Positions 43,370 to 50,952 of a stretch of DNA of 64,000 bases are shown piece after piece. Numbering within the stretch: the stretch's first letter is position 1; each line of letters opens with the position of its first letter. The notes below the pieces were generated by a model. The model worked only from the letters and a program-made list of their open reading frames with translations, was not told the DNA's origin and made no database searches. This stretch comes from Desulfurococcus mucosus DSM 2162 (GTDB taxonomy: Archaea > Thermoproteota > Thermoprotei_A > Sulfolobales > Desulfurococcaceae): the NCBI RefSeq assembly GCF_000186365.1, contig NC_014961.1, positions 310,001 to 374,000 of the forward strand. Reading direction: 5' to 3'. The position numbers were made by a program, and so were the translations under genes.

Positions 43370-44491
43370 ATGCGGCTGCTCGTGATGAGGAGGAAGGAGC
43401 CGTTAAGGTACGGTACAATCCTCATAATCCTGCTGTCACTGGCCGTCGGCGTACTGCTCTACACCCTCATCCTCTCCCTGCAGGGGAGGAGCCCGGTTGA
43501 AGTACTGTACACTATCACGGCTTCCTTCGCATCTCCCTCAGTGGTAAAGGACTTCATAATATTGACGATGCTCGGCTACGCGCTACTAGTATCCTTCAAG
43601 GGCTCCCTCTGGAACATAGGGGCCGAGGGACAGCTCTTCATATCAACCATACCTGTCATAGTGTTAACCCTCTATGTTGCACCCAACCCTTCCACACCGC
43701 TTGAAACGATAGCAGTGATACTGGCATCCATCGTAATCGCAACGGCCACGGGGGCCCTCTGGGCCTCGGCGGCGGGCTTCATAAGGGCATACCTTGAGGT
43801 CGACGAGGTCCCCGTCACCCTGATACTCAACTATGTTGCCTACTACACTGTGAACATCCTGGTGATAGGGCCGTTGAAGGGTACGCGTGTCTACGGCTAT
43901 AATAGGACTGATGAAATACCGGCTGCCTACAGGCTCTACATCACCGGGCTCCAGAGGACTCCGGCAGGGAACCCTGTCGCTGACACGGTGATGGGGTTCG
44001 TCTACGAGGCACTCTACTATCTCCCATGGTTGATCGCCATGGTGTTGATAATGGTGTTCACATGGTTCCTCCTGAATAAGACGCAGATAGGGCTCAGGGT
44101 AAGAATACTTGGCTCGAACCCGGACTACTTGAAGAGCATCGGCGTCAACACGCGTTTAACGCTTGTCACCGCGCTAGCATTATCGGGCGCCATAGTAGGG
44201 TTCACCTCAGCCTTCTACACTCTCAGCGACTTACTGAGGCTCTCGTACCCTGTGGAGGGGCAGACAGCTGGCTACGGCTATCTCGCCATACTCGTGGCAT
44301 GGCTATCCATGCTTGACTACAAGCTTATACCGGTTTCAGCATACATTATAGCGTCGCTTAGAACAGCCGGCATAAACCTCCAGGTCGGCGGCTTAGGCGG
44401 CCTCGAGCAGATGCTGCTCCTAATAGGCTTGATACTCGCAGTGTACACTATACTGAGGTTCCTGAAAGACTACGAGGTGAGGGTGGGCTGA
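43370..44491 (+). CDS. Nucleoside-type ABC transporter permease 1 (BPD_transp_2 family)
   Basis: A 373-residue inner-membrane permease of the RbsC/LivH-like BPD_transp_2 family (YufP/NupB type), with about nine to ten membrane helices. GFTSAFYTLSD and the WNIGAEGQLFIS segment (the latter near residue 85) are characteristic; the longer soluble insert around residues 165-205 is typical of the YufP-type partner. ATG at 43370, 2 nt after the ATPase fragment; the second permease ATG follows immediately after its stop. Confidence 0.9.
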   Translation: MRLLVMRRKEPLRYGTILIILLSLAVGVLLYTLILSLQGRSPVEVLYTITASFASPSVVKDFIILTMLGYALLVSFKGSLWNIGAEGQLFISTIPVIVLTLYVAPNPSTPLETIAVILASIVIATATGALWASAAGFIRAYLEVDEVPVTLILNYVAYYTVNILVIGPLKGTRVYGYNRTDEIPAAYRLYITGLQRTPAGNPVADTVMGFVYEALYYLPWLIAMVLIMVFTWFLLNKTQIGLRVRILGSNPDYLKSIGVNTRLTLVTALALSGAIVGFTSAFYTLSDLLRLSYPVEGQTAGYGYLAILVAWLSMLDYKLIPVSAYIIASLRTAGINLQVGGLGGLEQMLLLIGLILAVYTILRFLKDYEVRVG

Positions 44492-45427
44492 ATGCTTGAC
44501 GCACTTGTCGACGCTGCACCCCTGATAGCGGCGTTCTCAACAATGTACCTGGCGGCCCTAGGCCACAGCGTAATGGAGAAATCAGGGATCCTGAACCTAG
44601 CGATAGACGGCGCATTCTTCTTCTCCACCGGTGTAAGCATATACCTTGCGGTAGCACTCTACGGGCTGCTGACCCCCCTCGGCTTAACATACCCGGCTAC
44701 AACAGTGCTCGCCGTGTTGTTGACAGGCTTGTTCACAGCTGTGATCGGGGTCTTCATGGCCTGGGTCCTCACATCGCTGCCAATAAGCCATGGTGCACTA
44801 GGCCTATCCCTCCAGTTCCTCGGCTACGGGCTCGGCATAATGGCGGGCTACCCTGTAAGGCAGAGTGTTGGAAGCATAGAGCCCTACTCCCTGCCACGTG
44901 ACCCAGTAGTGTACGGAGCCCTCCTGGCTTCATCAATAATCACTGGTGTAGCCGTGCACTTCCTCATGGAGAAGACGCCTCTCGGAGCATCCATAAAGGC
45001 CTGCGGCGAAAACCCGCATGCCGCCTCAGCCCTAGGGGTCAACGTGTTGAAGACCAGGCTCATAGCAGGCGCACTGGGGTTCTACATACTGGGCGTCGGT
45101 GCATCCCTCTATCCTCTCGCATGGCAGAGGTACTGGGATATAAAGTCGTATACGCTGGGATACGGGTGGTTCGCGTTCACCATAGCGTTGGCAGGCGGGA
45201 GGAACCCGATATACCTGATACCGCTGTCCCTCGTCTTCGGAGGCCTCCTAGAGTTCAACATAAGGATAATGACGATGCTCAAGATCTCGGCTGACGTAGC
45301 CAAGCTCATACCGTTCCTCGCAACCCTGGGAGTCATGGCTGTATACGGTGCGACAGAGCTGCGCAGGATATTCGCGCCGCCCACGAGCCTTGGGAAACCC
45401 TACTATAAGGAGGAGAAGACAGTGTAG
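44492..45427 (+). CDS. Nucleoside-type ABC transporter permease 2 (BPD_transp_2 family)
   Basis: A 311-residue permease of the same family (YufQ/NupC type), heterodimer partner of the preceding one. The family signature EKSGILNLAIDGAFFFS appears near residue 28, and ACGENPHAASALGVNV, a cytoplasmic coupling-helix segment, near residue 170. About eight to nine membrane helices. ATG directly follows the previous TGA. Last gene of the operon; a T-rich stretch follows. Confidence 0.9.
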   Translation: MLDALVDAAPLIAAFSTMYLAALGHSVMEKSGILNLAIDGAFFFSTGVSIYLAVALYGLLTPLGLTYPATTVLAVLLTGLFTAVIGVFMAWVLTSLPISHGALGLSLQFLGYGLGIMAGYPVRQSVGSIEPYSLPRDPVVYGALLASSIITGVAVHFLMEKTPLGASIKACGENPHAASALGVNVLKTRLIAGALGFYILGVGASLYPLAWQRYWDIKSYTLGYGWFAFTIALAGGRNPIYLIPLSLVFGGLLEFNIRIMTMLKISADVAKLIPFLATLGVMAVYGATELRRIFAPPTSLGKPYYKEEKTV

Positions 45428-45454
45428 TTTTCCACCCGGGTTTAAAACACCCTT

Positions 45455-45459
45455 GTTTT
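45455..45459 (+). terminator. T-tract terminator of the ABC transporter operon
   Basis: CCCTTGTTTTTCCCC about 28 bp after the last permease stop, between convergent genes; T-runs like this end archaeal transcripts. Confidence 0.4.
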
Positions 45460-45480
45460 TCCCCTTCTTCTCCTCTCCCA

Positions 45481-47118
45481 TCACGCATTCCTGAAGAACT
45501 CAAGATACCTGAGAGCCTGCTCCCTCCCCATGAGGGCTAGCAGTGGGGCAGCCCTGGGGCCGCTTGGCTTCCCAACGTACACCATGTAGAAGTACCTGTA
45601 GAACTCGCCAATCATATCCCTCCTCATGCCGCCTGTGACGCTGGTCATAGCGTTCTTCACCGAGTCCTCGCTCCACTCGCCTATAGCCGTGAGGTTCTCG
45701 TAGAGCTTCCCGAGTAAAGCCCTGTACTCCACTGGCACCTCCCTCGCCCTCTTCTCAGCCTCCTCGAGAGTGTTAAGGGTGAAGACACCGGCTTCACCAC
45801 CATACTTCACCGCCCACGTGTATGCTCTCGGAATAGTCTCCAAAACCCTCTGCACCCCGTACTCCGTGGGCTCCTCTGGGAGAAGCCCCACGCTCCTCAA
45901 CCTCTTCAAGCCCTCGGTCCCCCACTTATCCCTCGGTATGATCTGTGCTAGGACGGCTAGGTGGGAGTATGGCACCTGCTCCGGCGGCTCCCTCGGCGGC
46001 TTCCCCTTCGGGTAGCTGAGCTCGTAGCTCCTCTTCAACAATACTTCCTCCTCCTCGTCCTTAGGCTTCTCGAGCCCATAGTATATTCTCTCGGCGCGAT
46101 AGTATTGACTATAGTACTGTGGCACCTCATGCAGCCCCACACTATACTTCTTCATCGGCGGCGTCTTCAACACTATGAACCTGTAGATGTGTGGGTGAGC
46201 CACCTCGAGCCAGTCGCGCGGCGTGAACCCTATGAAGTCACTGCTCCCCATGTCTGCAACCTGGCCGTCCGGCCGCCTCCACTCAACCCACTCGTATGGC
46301 AGCCCCTCAGGCGGCTTTAAACCGTAGACGTTGACGGCTAGATCCACGCAGCTATCCCTGCTCCCACCCGGCATCGCGTGATCCTTCCCGTACGGCTCGA
46401 AGTCTACTCCAAGAGTCCACCATACGCCAACCCACTCTATCCTCCACATGAGCTTCCCATCACTGATGTCTGCGACACCCCTGTAGCCGCAGTGCTCGCA
46501 CACGTATTCCACGTGATCCTCGTCCACGAGCCTCAATGCTTCAGTCGTATCTATCCTGCCACACCTCTCGCACACGGGTTCAACCGGGATCCAGTCCTCC
46601 GGATAAGGCTTCCTCCCCCTGTACTTGTTTACGACTCTCCTAACCTCCTCCCGCTTCCCCAGGGTGAGCTTCACGAAATCCCTCATCCTCCCCTTATACA
46701 TGTCCGTCGTGGTTACAACCTCTATGGCTCCATCCGTGAATTCACCTATGAAGGGGCCGAAGTCACTCCAGTAGTGCTCCACCCAGTTCCCATGACACCC
46801 CTTTGGATCCGGGACCCGTATCAACGGGTTCCCCTTGTACCTTGATGCCTCAGCAGGGTTCTGGAACTGCTTCAACTGGGAGTCCTTGCCCTTCCACGCG
46901 TCCTGAGTGTAGAGAGTAAGGTACTGCTTCACCCTGAGCCCCCGTTCACTCAGCAGCCTGCGCAACGTCTCAGCTATGATGATCTCCCCTCTCAGCCTCC
47001 CAACATGCTGCAGCCCGGAGACCGATAGCCCGCCGTTGAACACATATACCTCCTTACCCCTCTTCGTCAAGGCATCATAGAGGCTGTCAGCCAGCTCATC
47101 GATCCAGTGTTTCACCAT
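45481..47118 (-). CDS. lysS: Lysyl-tRNA synthetase, class I
   Basis: A ~545-residue archaeal class I LysRS charging tRNA-Lys. The HIGH-like motif is LSVSGLQHVGRLRGE near residue 40; a zinc knuckle pair CERCG ... CEHCG lies around 180-215; and the region that usually holds KMSKS reads PDGQVADMGSSDFIGF, a divergent form that I believe is common among crenarchaeal enzymes. The C-terminal helical anticodon-binding domain (from about 360) is complete. Start ATG 47118 has GGTG about eight bases upstream; GTG 47130 is an alternative. Convergent with the ABC operon. Confidence 0.92.
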   Translation of the reverse strand: MVKHWIDELADSLYDALTKRGKEVYVFNGGLSVSGLQHVGRLRGEIIIAETLRRLLSERGLRVKQYLTLYTQDAWKGKDSQLKQFQNPAEASRYKGNPLIRVPDPKGCHGNWVEHYWSDFGPFIGEFTDGAIEVVTTTDMYKGRMRDFVKLTLGKREEVRRVVNKYRGRKPYPEDWIPVEPVCERCGRIDTTEALRLVDEDHVEYVCEHCGYRGVADISDGKLMWRIEWVGVWWTLGVDFEPYGKDHAMPGGSRDSCVDLAVNVYGLKPPEGLPYEWVEWRRPDGQVADMGSSDFIGFTPRDWLEVAHPHIYRFIVLKTPPMKKYSVGLHEVPQYYSQYYRAERIYYGLEKPKDEEEEVLLKRSYELSYPKGKPPREPPEQVPYSHLAVLAQIIPRDKWGTEGLKRLRSVGLLPEEPTEYGVQRVLETIPRAYTWAVKYGGEAGVFTLNTLEEAEKRAREVPVEYRALLGKLYENLTAIGEWSEDSVKNAMTSVTGGMRRDMIGEFYRYFYMVYVGKPSGPRAAPLLALMGREQALRYLEFFRNA

Positions 47119-47174
47119 GCGGGACACCACAAAGGATACTATAGGTTGCCACTATCTAGATGGATGGTGAAAGC

Positions 47175-47182
47175 ATTTATAA
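47175..47182 (+). promoter_or_regulatory. TATA box before the structured RNA candidate
   Basis: GCATTTATAAGTC gives a TATA box 10-17 bp before the outer stem of the RNA candidate. The predicted start by usual spacing would be near 47203, slightly inside the stem, so either the start is atypically close or a weaker upstream box (ACTATAGG near 47150) is used. Confidence 0.45.
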
Positions 47183-47191
47183 GTCTTGGTG

Positions 47192-47357
47192 TTGCCCCTG
47201 GGATGATGATTGTGGGTTGGGGGAGGCAGTGCCCCCGGCTGTGAGGGGTGAGCCGGGGCGGGCCCCATGCCCCGTGAACCCGTACCGGAGGCGGCTTGGC
47301 TGCCCGGTGAAGGCATGGGCGAGGAGAAAGCCCCCAGATATGAATATCCAGGGGCAA
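47192..47357 (+). ncRNA. Candidate structured non-coding RNA (~166 nt, unassigned)
   Basis: A GC-rich segment between lysS and the NAD(P)HX repair gene with nested complementary arms: outer stem TTGCCCCTGG (47192-47201) with CCAGGGGCAA (47348-47357); second stem TGGGGG (47218-47223) with CCCCCA (47331-47336); hairpin A CCCCGGCT (47233-47240) with AGCCGGGG (47251-47258); hairpin B CCCATGCC (47264-47271) with GGCATGGG (47312-47319), topped by ACCGG/CCGGT and GCGGC/GCTGC around a TTG loop. The branching order is consistent and all stems are compatible. Preceded by a TATA box and followed by the nnr promoter. It lacks recognisable SRP RNA, RNase P RNA, tRNA or C/D box features; a 93-residue open frame across it has no protein-like character. 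Confidence 0.55.
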
Positions 47358-47367
47358 ACGGTGAAGG

Positions 47368-47375
47368 CTTATATA
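47368..47375 (+). promoter_or_regulatory. Probable TATA box of the NAD(P)HX repair gene
   Basis: GGCTTATATACTAGG follows the RNA candidate by ten bases; the predicted start is near 47398, giving a ~90-nt leader. A second box-like GCATTTAAGC near 47410 would give a shorter leader. Confidence 0.45.
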
Positions 47376-47490
47376 CTAGGTGAATCACCGGAGTCCTCAA
47401 TCCAGGCACAGGCATTTAAGCCTCGAAGCCGAGAAAAGTAGCTTGGTGGAGGTTTTCACACACACCTCCCCGTCGAGGAGGCTGATACCT

Positions 47491-49068
47491 GTGAAAGTGT
47501 GCAGTGTCAGCGAGATTAGACGCTTAGACGAGGCGGCTTCGAAAACCGGGGTGGGAAGCATCCCACTGATGGAGGAGGCTGCCTCAGCAGTATACACGGT
47601 TATCCTAAGGGAGTACGGTGTTGAAGGCAGGAGGTTCACCGTGGTTGCTGGAACAGGGAACAACGGCGGGGACGCCTTAGCTGTTGCAAGACGGCTTCAC
47701 TCAGCCGGCGGCATAGTCGAAGCCTTCGTCATCGGGGACCCGGGCAGGATGAGTGATGCAGCAGGCTTCAACCACCGCGTGCTCTCCGCGATGGGTGTAC
47801 CCGTGGCGACAGTCTCCTCAGAGGAGGGGCTTACAGCACTGGAGAAGTCTCTCAGATGGGCAGACATAGTGGTTTCAGGGTTGATCGGGGTTGGATTGAG
47901 GGGAGAGGTCTCAGGTCTCCATAGAAGGGTGATCGAGCTTGTAAACTCCTCTGGGAAACCGGTTGTAAGCATAGATATCCCCTCAGGCGTCGACGGGGAC
48001 ACCGGTCTCGTGAAAGGAGTAGCAGTTAAGTCAAGTGTCACAGTGGCGCTCGGCCTCCTGAAGTACGGGAACCTCCTTTACCCAGGCTACGACTACGCTG
48101 GGAAACTCTATGTCTCAACCCTCTCCTACCCGAGGAGCCTCATAGACTCTGTGACAGGAGAGGTGAACACCCCGATACCCATCCCTGAGAGGCCTAGATG
48201 GGGGCATAAAGGCGTCTTCGGGAAACTCCTCGCTGTAGCCGGGTCCAGATACTACTATGGCGCCCCCTACTATGTTGCATCATCATTCCTTAAGACGGGG
48301 GGAGGATACGCGAGGCTCGCCGCCCCGAAGGGAGTGATACCCTTCATTGCTTCGAGAGCACCCCAAGTAGTCTACGTGCCACTCGAGGAGACAGCCGAGG
48401 GCTCCATCGCATACGGCAACCTCGAGAAAATACTCAGCCTCATCGAGGAGCACGGGATAGACATAGTTGTCCTCGGCCCTGGTACATCACTCAACAGGGA
48501 GACACAGGAGCTGCTTAGAAGCCTTGTTGAAGCCCTGGATAAACCAGTCATTATAGATGGCGACGGCTTAACAGCCGTCTCAGAGAACCCTGGGTTGCTC
48601 AGGAAGAGGAAGGCCCCCACTATCCTGACACCCCATCCAGCCGAGTTCGCTAGGCTAACCGGGAAACCCCTCGCAGAGGTACAGGGGAACCCTGTGGAGC
48701 ACGTTAGGAAGGCATGCGTAGAGCTGGGATCATACATCGTCTATAAAACAGCGCACAGCCTCATATGCTACCCCAACGGCTACATATATGTGAACATGAC
48801 GGGCAACCCCGGTATGGCTAAGGCTGGAAGCGGCGATGTCCTGGCAGGCGTGATAGCCGGGCTCTACGGCGTCGGCTTAAGGGACCCGGGTGCAGCGCTC
48901 AGGATGGGGGTGCTAGTACACGGGCTTGCAGGCGATCTCGCAGCAGAGGAAATCGGCGAGGACGGGGTTACACCAGACACCTTAATGGAGCACCTGCCCA
49001 AGGCTGTCAGGATACTCAGGGAGAACCCTGGCTACGTGAGGGAGAAATACCTGCCCAAGGAGGTCTAG
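47491..49068 (+). CDS. nnr: Bifunctional NAD(P)H-hydrate epimerase / ADP-dependent dehydratase
   Basis: A ~525-residue two-domain repair enzyme that epimerises (N-terminal YjeF_N domain) and dehydrates (C-terminal ribokinase-like domain) heat- or enzyme-damaged NAD(P)HX, valuable in hyperthermophiles. Domain 1 shows VVAGTGNNGGDALAVARRLH and SIDIPSGVDGDTG. Domain 2 starts HKGVFGKLLAVAGS and contains GPGTSLNRET, IDGDGLTAV, TPHPAEFARLTG and the catalytic AKAGSGDVLAGVIAG. I set the start at GTG 47491 (MKVCSVSEI), with GAGGAGG nine bases upstream; the open frame continues back to 47380 but that part overlaps the promoter. Single gene between two structured elements. Confidence 0.92.
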   Translation: MKVCSVSEIRRLDEAASKTGVGSIPLMEEAASAVYTVILREYGVEGRRFTVVAGTGNNGGDALAVARRLHSAGGIVEAFVIGDPGRMSDAAGFNHRVLSAMGVPVATVSSEEGLTALEKSLRWADIVVSGLIGVGLRGEVSGLHRRVIELVNSSGKPVVSIDIPSGVDGDTGLVKGVAVKSSVTVALGLLKYGNLLYPGYDYAGKLYVSTLSYPRSLIDSVTGEVNTPIPIPERPRWGHKGVFGKLLAVAGSRYYYGAPYYVASSFLKTGGGYARLAAPKGVIPFIASRAPQVVYVPLEETAEGSIAYGNLEKILSLIEEHGIDIVVLGPGTSLNRETQELLRSLVEALDKPVIIDGDGLTAVSENPGLLRKRKAPTILTPHPAEFARLTGKPLAEVQGNPVEHVRKACVELGSYIVYKTAHSLICYPNGYIYVNMTGNPGMAKAGSGDVLAGVIAGLYGVGLRDPGAALRMGVLVHGLAGDLAAEEIGEDGVTPDTLMEHLPKAVRILRENPGYVREKYLPKEV

Positions 49069-49072
49069 CGGC

Positions 49073-49169
49073 TTAAACACGTTGCGAGCGGGATGACCGG
49101 AGCCCTCCTAGGTGAGCCCGTGGCCGTGAACGCTTCACGGACCGGGGGACCGCTCAGATACGTGTTTAA
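49073..49169 (+). other. Closed-stem element (candidate RNA or long inverted repeat) between nnr and nikR
   Basis: TTAAACACGT (49073-49082) pairs perfectly with ACGTGTTTAA (49160-49169); inside it GAGCGG (49086-49091) pairs with CCGCTC (49150-49155), and an inner hairpin CCGTGAA-CGC-TTCACGG spans 49124-49140. The geometry resembles a ~97-nt structured RNA starting 4 bp after the nnr stop, possibly its 3' UTR. The distal arm also contains the probable TATA box of nikR, so the same sequence may have two roles. No known RNA family is recognised. Confidence 0.45.
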
Positions 49170-49171
49170 AC
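49164..49171 (+). promoter_or_regulatory. Probable TATA box of nikR
   Basis: ACGTGTTTAAACCCC lies 46-53 nt before the chosen start; predicted transcription start near 49194. It coincides with the distal arm of the inverted-repeat element. Confidence 0.4.
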
Positions 49172-49216
49172 CCCTCTAGTGATCTCAAAGCATTATGCAC
49201 GCACCCGGTGACCTGC

Positions 49217-49612
49217 TTGAAGGGTAGGAAGATAGGGGTTTACATTCCAGGCGACATCGAAGACCTGCTCGAAGACTACCTTGCAAGGCACGGTGGGAGG
49301 AGCGTTAGCTCCGTTATCCAGGAGGCGTTGCGCAGCTACCTCCTAGGCGAGAAGATACCTGAATGCGAGCTAGTGGGATACATCATGGTCCTCTACCAGC
49401 ACGGGGTGGGAGACGTTGACAGGGAGCTGACTGAGGTACAGCACAAGTACATAGGGGTAGCGCTCTTCGAGAACCATATACATGTGGATGAGGAGAGATG
49501 CCTGCTCACAATAGCTGTGAGAGGCAGGTACAGTGAAATCCAGAAGCTGATAGATGAAGTAAGGGGTTTGAAAGGAGTACTGCTCGTGAAACACCTATGT
49601 GTATGCGTATAG
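49217..49612 (+). CDS. nikR: NikR-type nickel-responsive ribbon-helix-helix regulator
   Basis: A 131-residue tetrameric-type regulator: N-terminal ribbon-helix-helix DNA-binding domain (RKIGVYIPGDIEDLLEDYL ... SVSSVIQEALRSYLL) and a C-terminal ACT-like metal domain. The high-affinity nickel site is complete: His76, His87, His89 (ENHIHVDEERC) and Cys95, the same residue numbers as in E. coli NikR when the TTG at 49217 is used as start. GGTGACC lies five bases before that TTG; GTG 49208 is an alternative. It should repress nickel uptake or hydrogenase-linked genes elsewhere; the window has a hydrogenase-maturation protease but no nickel transporter. Confidence 0.92.
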   Translation: MKGRKIGVYIPGDIEDLLEDYLARHGGRSVSSVIQEALRSYLLGEKIPECELVGYIMVLYQHGVGDVDRELTEVQHKYIGVALFENHIHVDEERCLLTIAVRGRYSEIQKLIDEVRGLKGVLLVKHLCVCV

Positions 49613-49634
49613 GGAAACAAGCCCTGGTTCACAA

Positions 49635-49658
49635 CTGAAAGCCCCGTCTTTTAAGGCG
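49635..49658 (+). repeat. IS200/IS605-like end sequence, copy 2
   Basis: Exact 24-nt match to 4513-4536 (reverse strand). Here the hairpin is intact: CCCCGTC, loop TTTTAA, GGCGGGG (one G-T pair). It lies 22 bp behind the nikR stop on the same strand. Together with the palindromes that follow to 49773 it may be a solo transposon end or a MITE-like remnant. Confidence 0.55.
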
Positions 49659-49752
49659 GGGGTGTCTCCGTGGCCTGTGAGGGATTCCCAACTCTGACTG
49701 CTCCACAGATGACGTGTGTAAACCCGGGGAGATGCAGGGAATCATAGAGCCC

Positions 49753-49773
49753 CTAAAGGAAAAACTCCTTTAG
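49753..49773. repeat. Perfect hairpin CTAAAGGA-AAAAC-TCCTTTAG
   Basis: Eight-base arms with a five-base loop in the nikR-dtxR intergenic region; upstream, GATTCCC (49684-49690) and GGGAATC (49738-49744) form a further seven-base inverted pair. They may be subterminal hairpins of the same mobile-element remnant as 49635-49658, or a terminator for convergent genes. Confidence 0.4.
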
Positions 49774-49796
49774 AGCTGAGAGGAGGTCAGGGGGCG

Positions 49797-50177
49797 TCAA
49801 CCCTGGTGTCTGGCTGCATGAATGCTTTCAAGGAACTCACGTATCTTGGCAACGGTCTCAGGGTGTAGGACATGCTCCATTCTACACGCATCCTCCTCAG
49901 CTATCTCCCTTGGGACCCCTATGCTTTCAAGGAACTCTGCAAGCAGCCTGTGCCGCTGGTGGACATCCCTGGCTACTGCAAGCCCTTTCTCAGTCAACTC
50001 TATCCTGCCGCCTTTCTCATAGATAATGTAGCCTTCACTACTCAGCTTCCTGAGGAACTCGACGACGCTGCTGGGTTTAACGCAGAGCCTCCTAGCTATC
50101 TCCCTGACCCTCGGCCTCCCCTGGCTTGACAACACGTATATTACTTCAAGGTACTCCTCAACGCGTTGTGAATCCAT
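49797..50177 (-). CDS. DtxR/MntR-family metal-dependent transcriptional regulator
   Basis: A 126-residue regulator with an N-terminal winged helix (VEEYLEVIYVLSSQG ... KPSSVVEFLRKLSSEGYI) and a helical metal-binding/dimerisation domain, without the SH3-like third domain, so of MntR size. Metal ligands line up as Glu8, Glu11, His76, Cys98, Glu101 and His102. The Cys at 98 matches iron-type DtxR whereas Glu8 is closer to the Asp of MntR, so metal preference is ambiguous. ATG at 50177 with GGTGA nine bases upstream, 23 bp after the PDO gene. A DtxR-box-like operator at that operon's promoter suggests autoregulation. Confidence 0.9.
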   Translation of the reverse strand: MDSQRVEEYLEVIYVLSSQGRPRVREIARRLCVKPSSVVEFLRKLSSEGYIIYEKGGRIELTEKGLAVARDVHQRHRLLAEFLESIGVPREIAEEDACRMEHVLHPETVAKIREFLESIHAARHQG

Positions 50178-50200
50178 CAGGCGTCACCATCCGGGTACGC

Positions 50201-50941
50201 CTACATCCTCTTAAGCTTCCCCGCAGCCTTCCTCAGGATCTTCACGTTCTCCTCGGGGGGCAGGTAACCCGGGATCACTTCAATGGGCTTAGCCCCGTAC
50301 TTATCGTAGTCGCTGAGCCTTGTGATAGCGACATAGGGCACGTATTGGACACCGTAGGCGTCTGCCTCGACAGGGTGCTCGAAGGCCTCTATGGTCTCGA
50401 CAACAATGCCCTGGTTCACTAAGCCGGCCTGGTTGAAGAAGTCGACTACGAGCGGGCAGTACGGGCATTCAGGCGTCACAAATATCTTAACGTGGAGGGG
50501 GGCGTCAATGCTTTCAAGCTCTTCGACAACGCTCTTGGAGAGCTTGACCCCGTTCGAGATGTAGTCGTGTATAAAGATGAAGGGCGCGAACTCCTGCCCG
50601 CTGGGGAGCCCGTAGTAGCGTACATTCCTCTTAGGTGTATCATAGATGAATGCCGGGAGATACCTTGGCTTCAACGCCTCAGCATCCTTAGCGTCGAGCA
50701 CGGTGAACCTGACTCTCCCACCGCTTATCCTGACTATTTCCTCGGCAAGCATCTTCGCCTCGCCGCAAGTGGGGCATCCACCGTGGTGGTGGTGATGATG
50801 GTGGTGTTCATCCTCATCCTCTCCGTGGACATGGCTCTCCTCATCCCTGGATACCACTAGCACGTCGTTGAGCTCCCTTGTAATAGACTGGAATATCTTC
50901 CTGAGTTCCTCCTCGGTTTCAGGGTCGAATAACCCTGTCAT
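50201..50941 (-). CDS. Protein disulfide oxidoreductase (two thioredoxin folds) with octa-histidine insertion
   Basis: A 246-residue archaeal protein disulfide oxidoreductase, the glutaredoxin/thioredoxin-like enzyme that forms and isomerises disulfides in the cytosol of hyperthermophiles and can reduce peroxiredoxins. The N-terminal unit has CPTC (Cys56, Cys59) and the C-terminal unit CPYC (Cys159, Cys162). Both cis-Pro regions (RYLPAFI, VQYVPYV) are visible. Unusually, residues ~36-53 directly before the first active site are Asp/Glu/His-rich and end in eight consecutive histidines, a probable metal-binding patch not seen in standard PDOs. ATG at 50941; co-transcribed with a DtxR-family regulator. 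Confidence 0.92.
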   Translation of the reverse strand: MTGLFDPETEEELRKIFQSITRELNDVLVVSRDEESHVHGEDEDEHHHHHHHHGGCPTCGEAKMLAEEIVRISGGRVRFTVLDAKDAEALKPRYLPAFIYDTPKRNVRYYGLPSGQEFAPFIFIHDYISNGVKLSKSVVEELESIDAPLHVKIFVTPECPYCPLVVDFFNQAGLVNQGIVVETIEAFEHPVEADAYGVQYVPYVAITRLSDYDKYGAKPIEVIPGYLPPEENVKILRKAAGKLKRM

Positions 50942-50952
50942 GTGTAACCACC

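Noticed and set aside
47192-47357. SRP RNA or RNase P RNA
   Set aside because: Length (~166 nt) is too short and neither the SRP GGAAGG-type tetraloop region nor the RNase P GAGGAAAGUC/ACAGAA cores are present.
47160-47441. 93-residue open frame over the RNA candidate
   Set aside because: Composition is dominated by GC-rich stem sequence (Pro/Arg/Gly), no SD, and it would cross two promoters; better explained as structured RNA.
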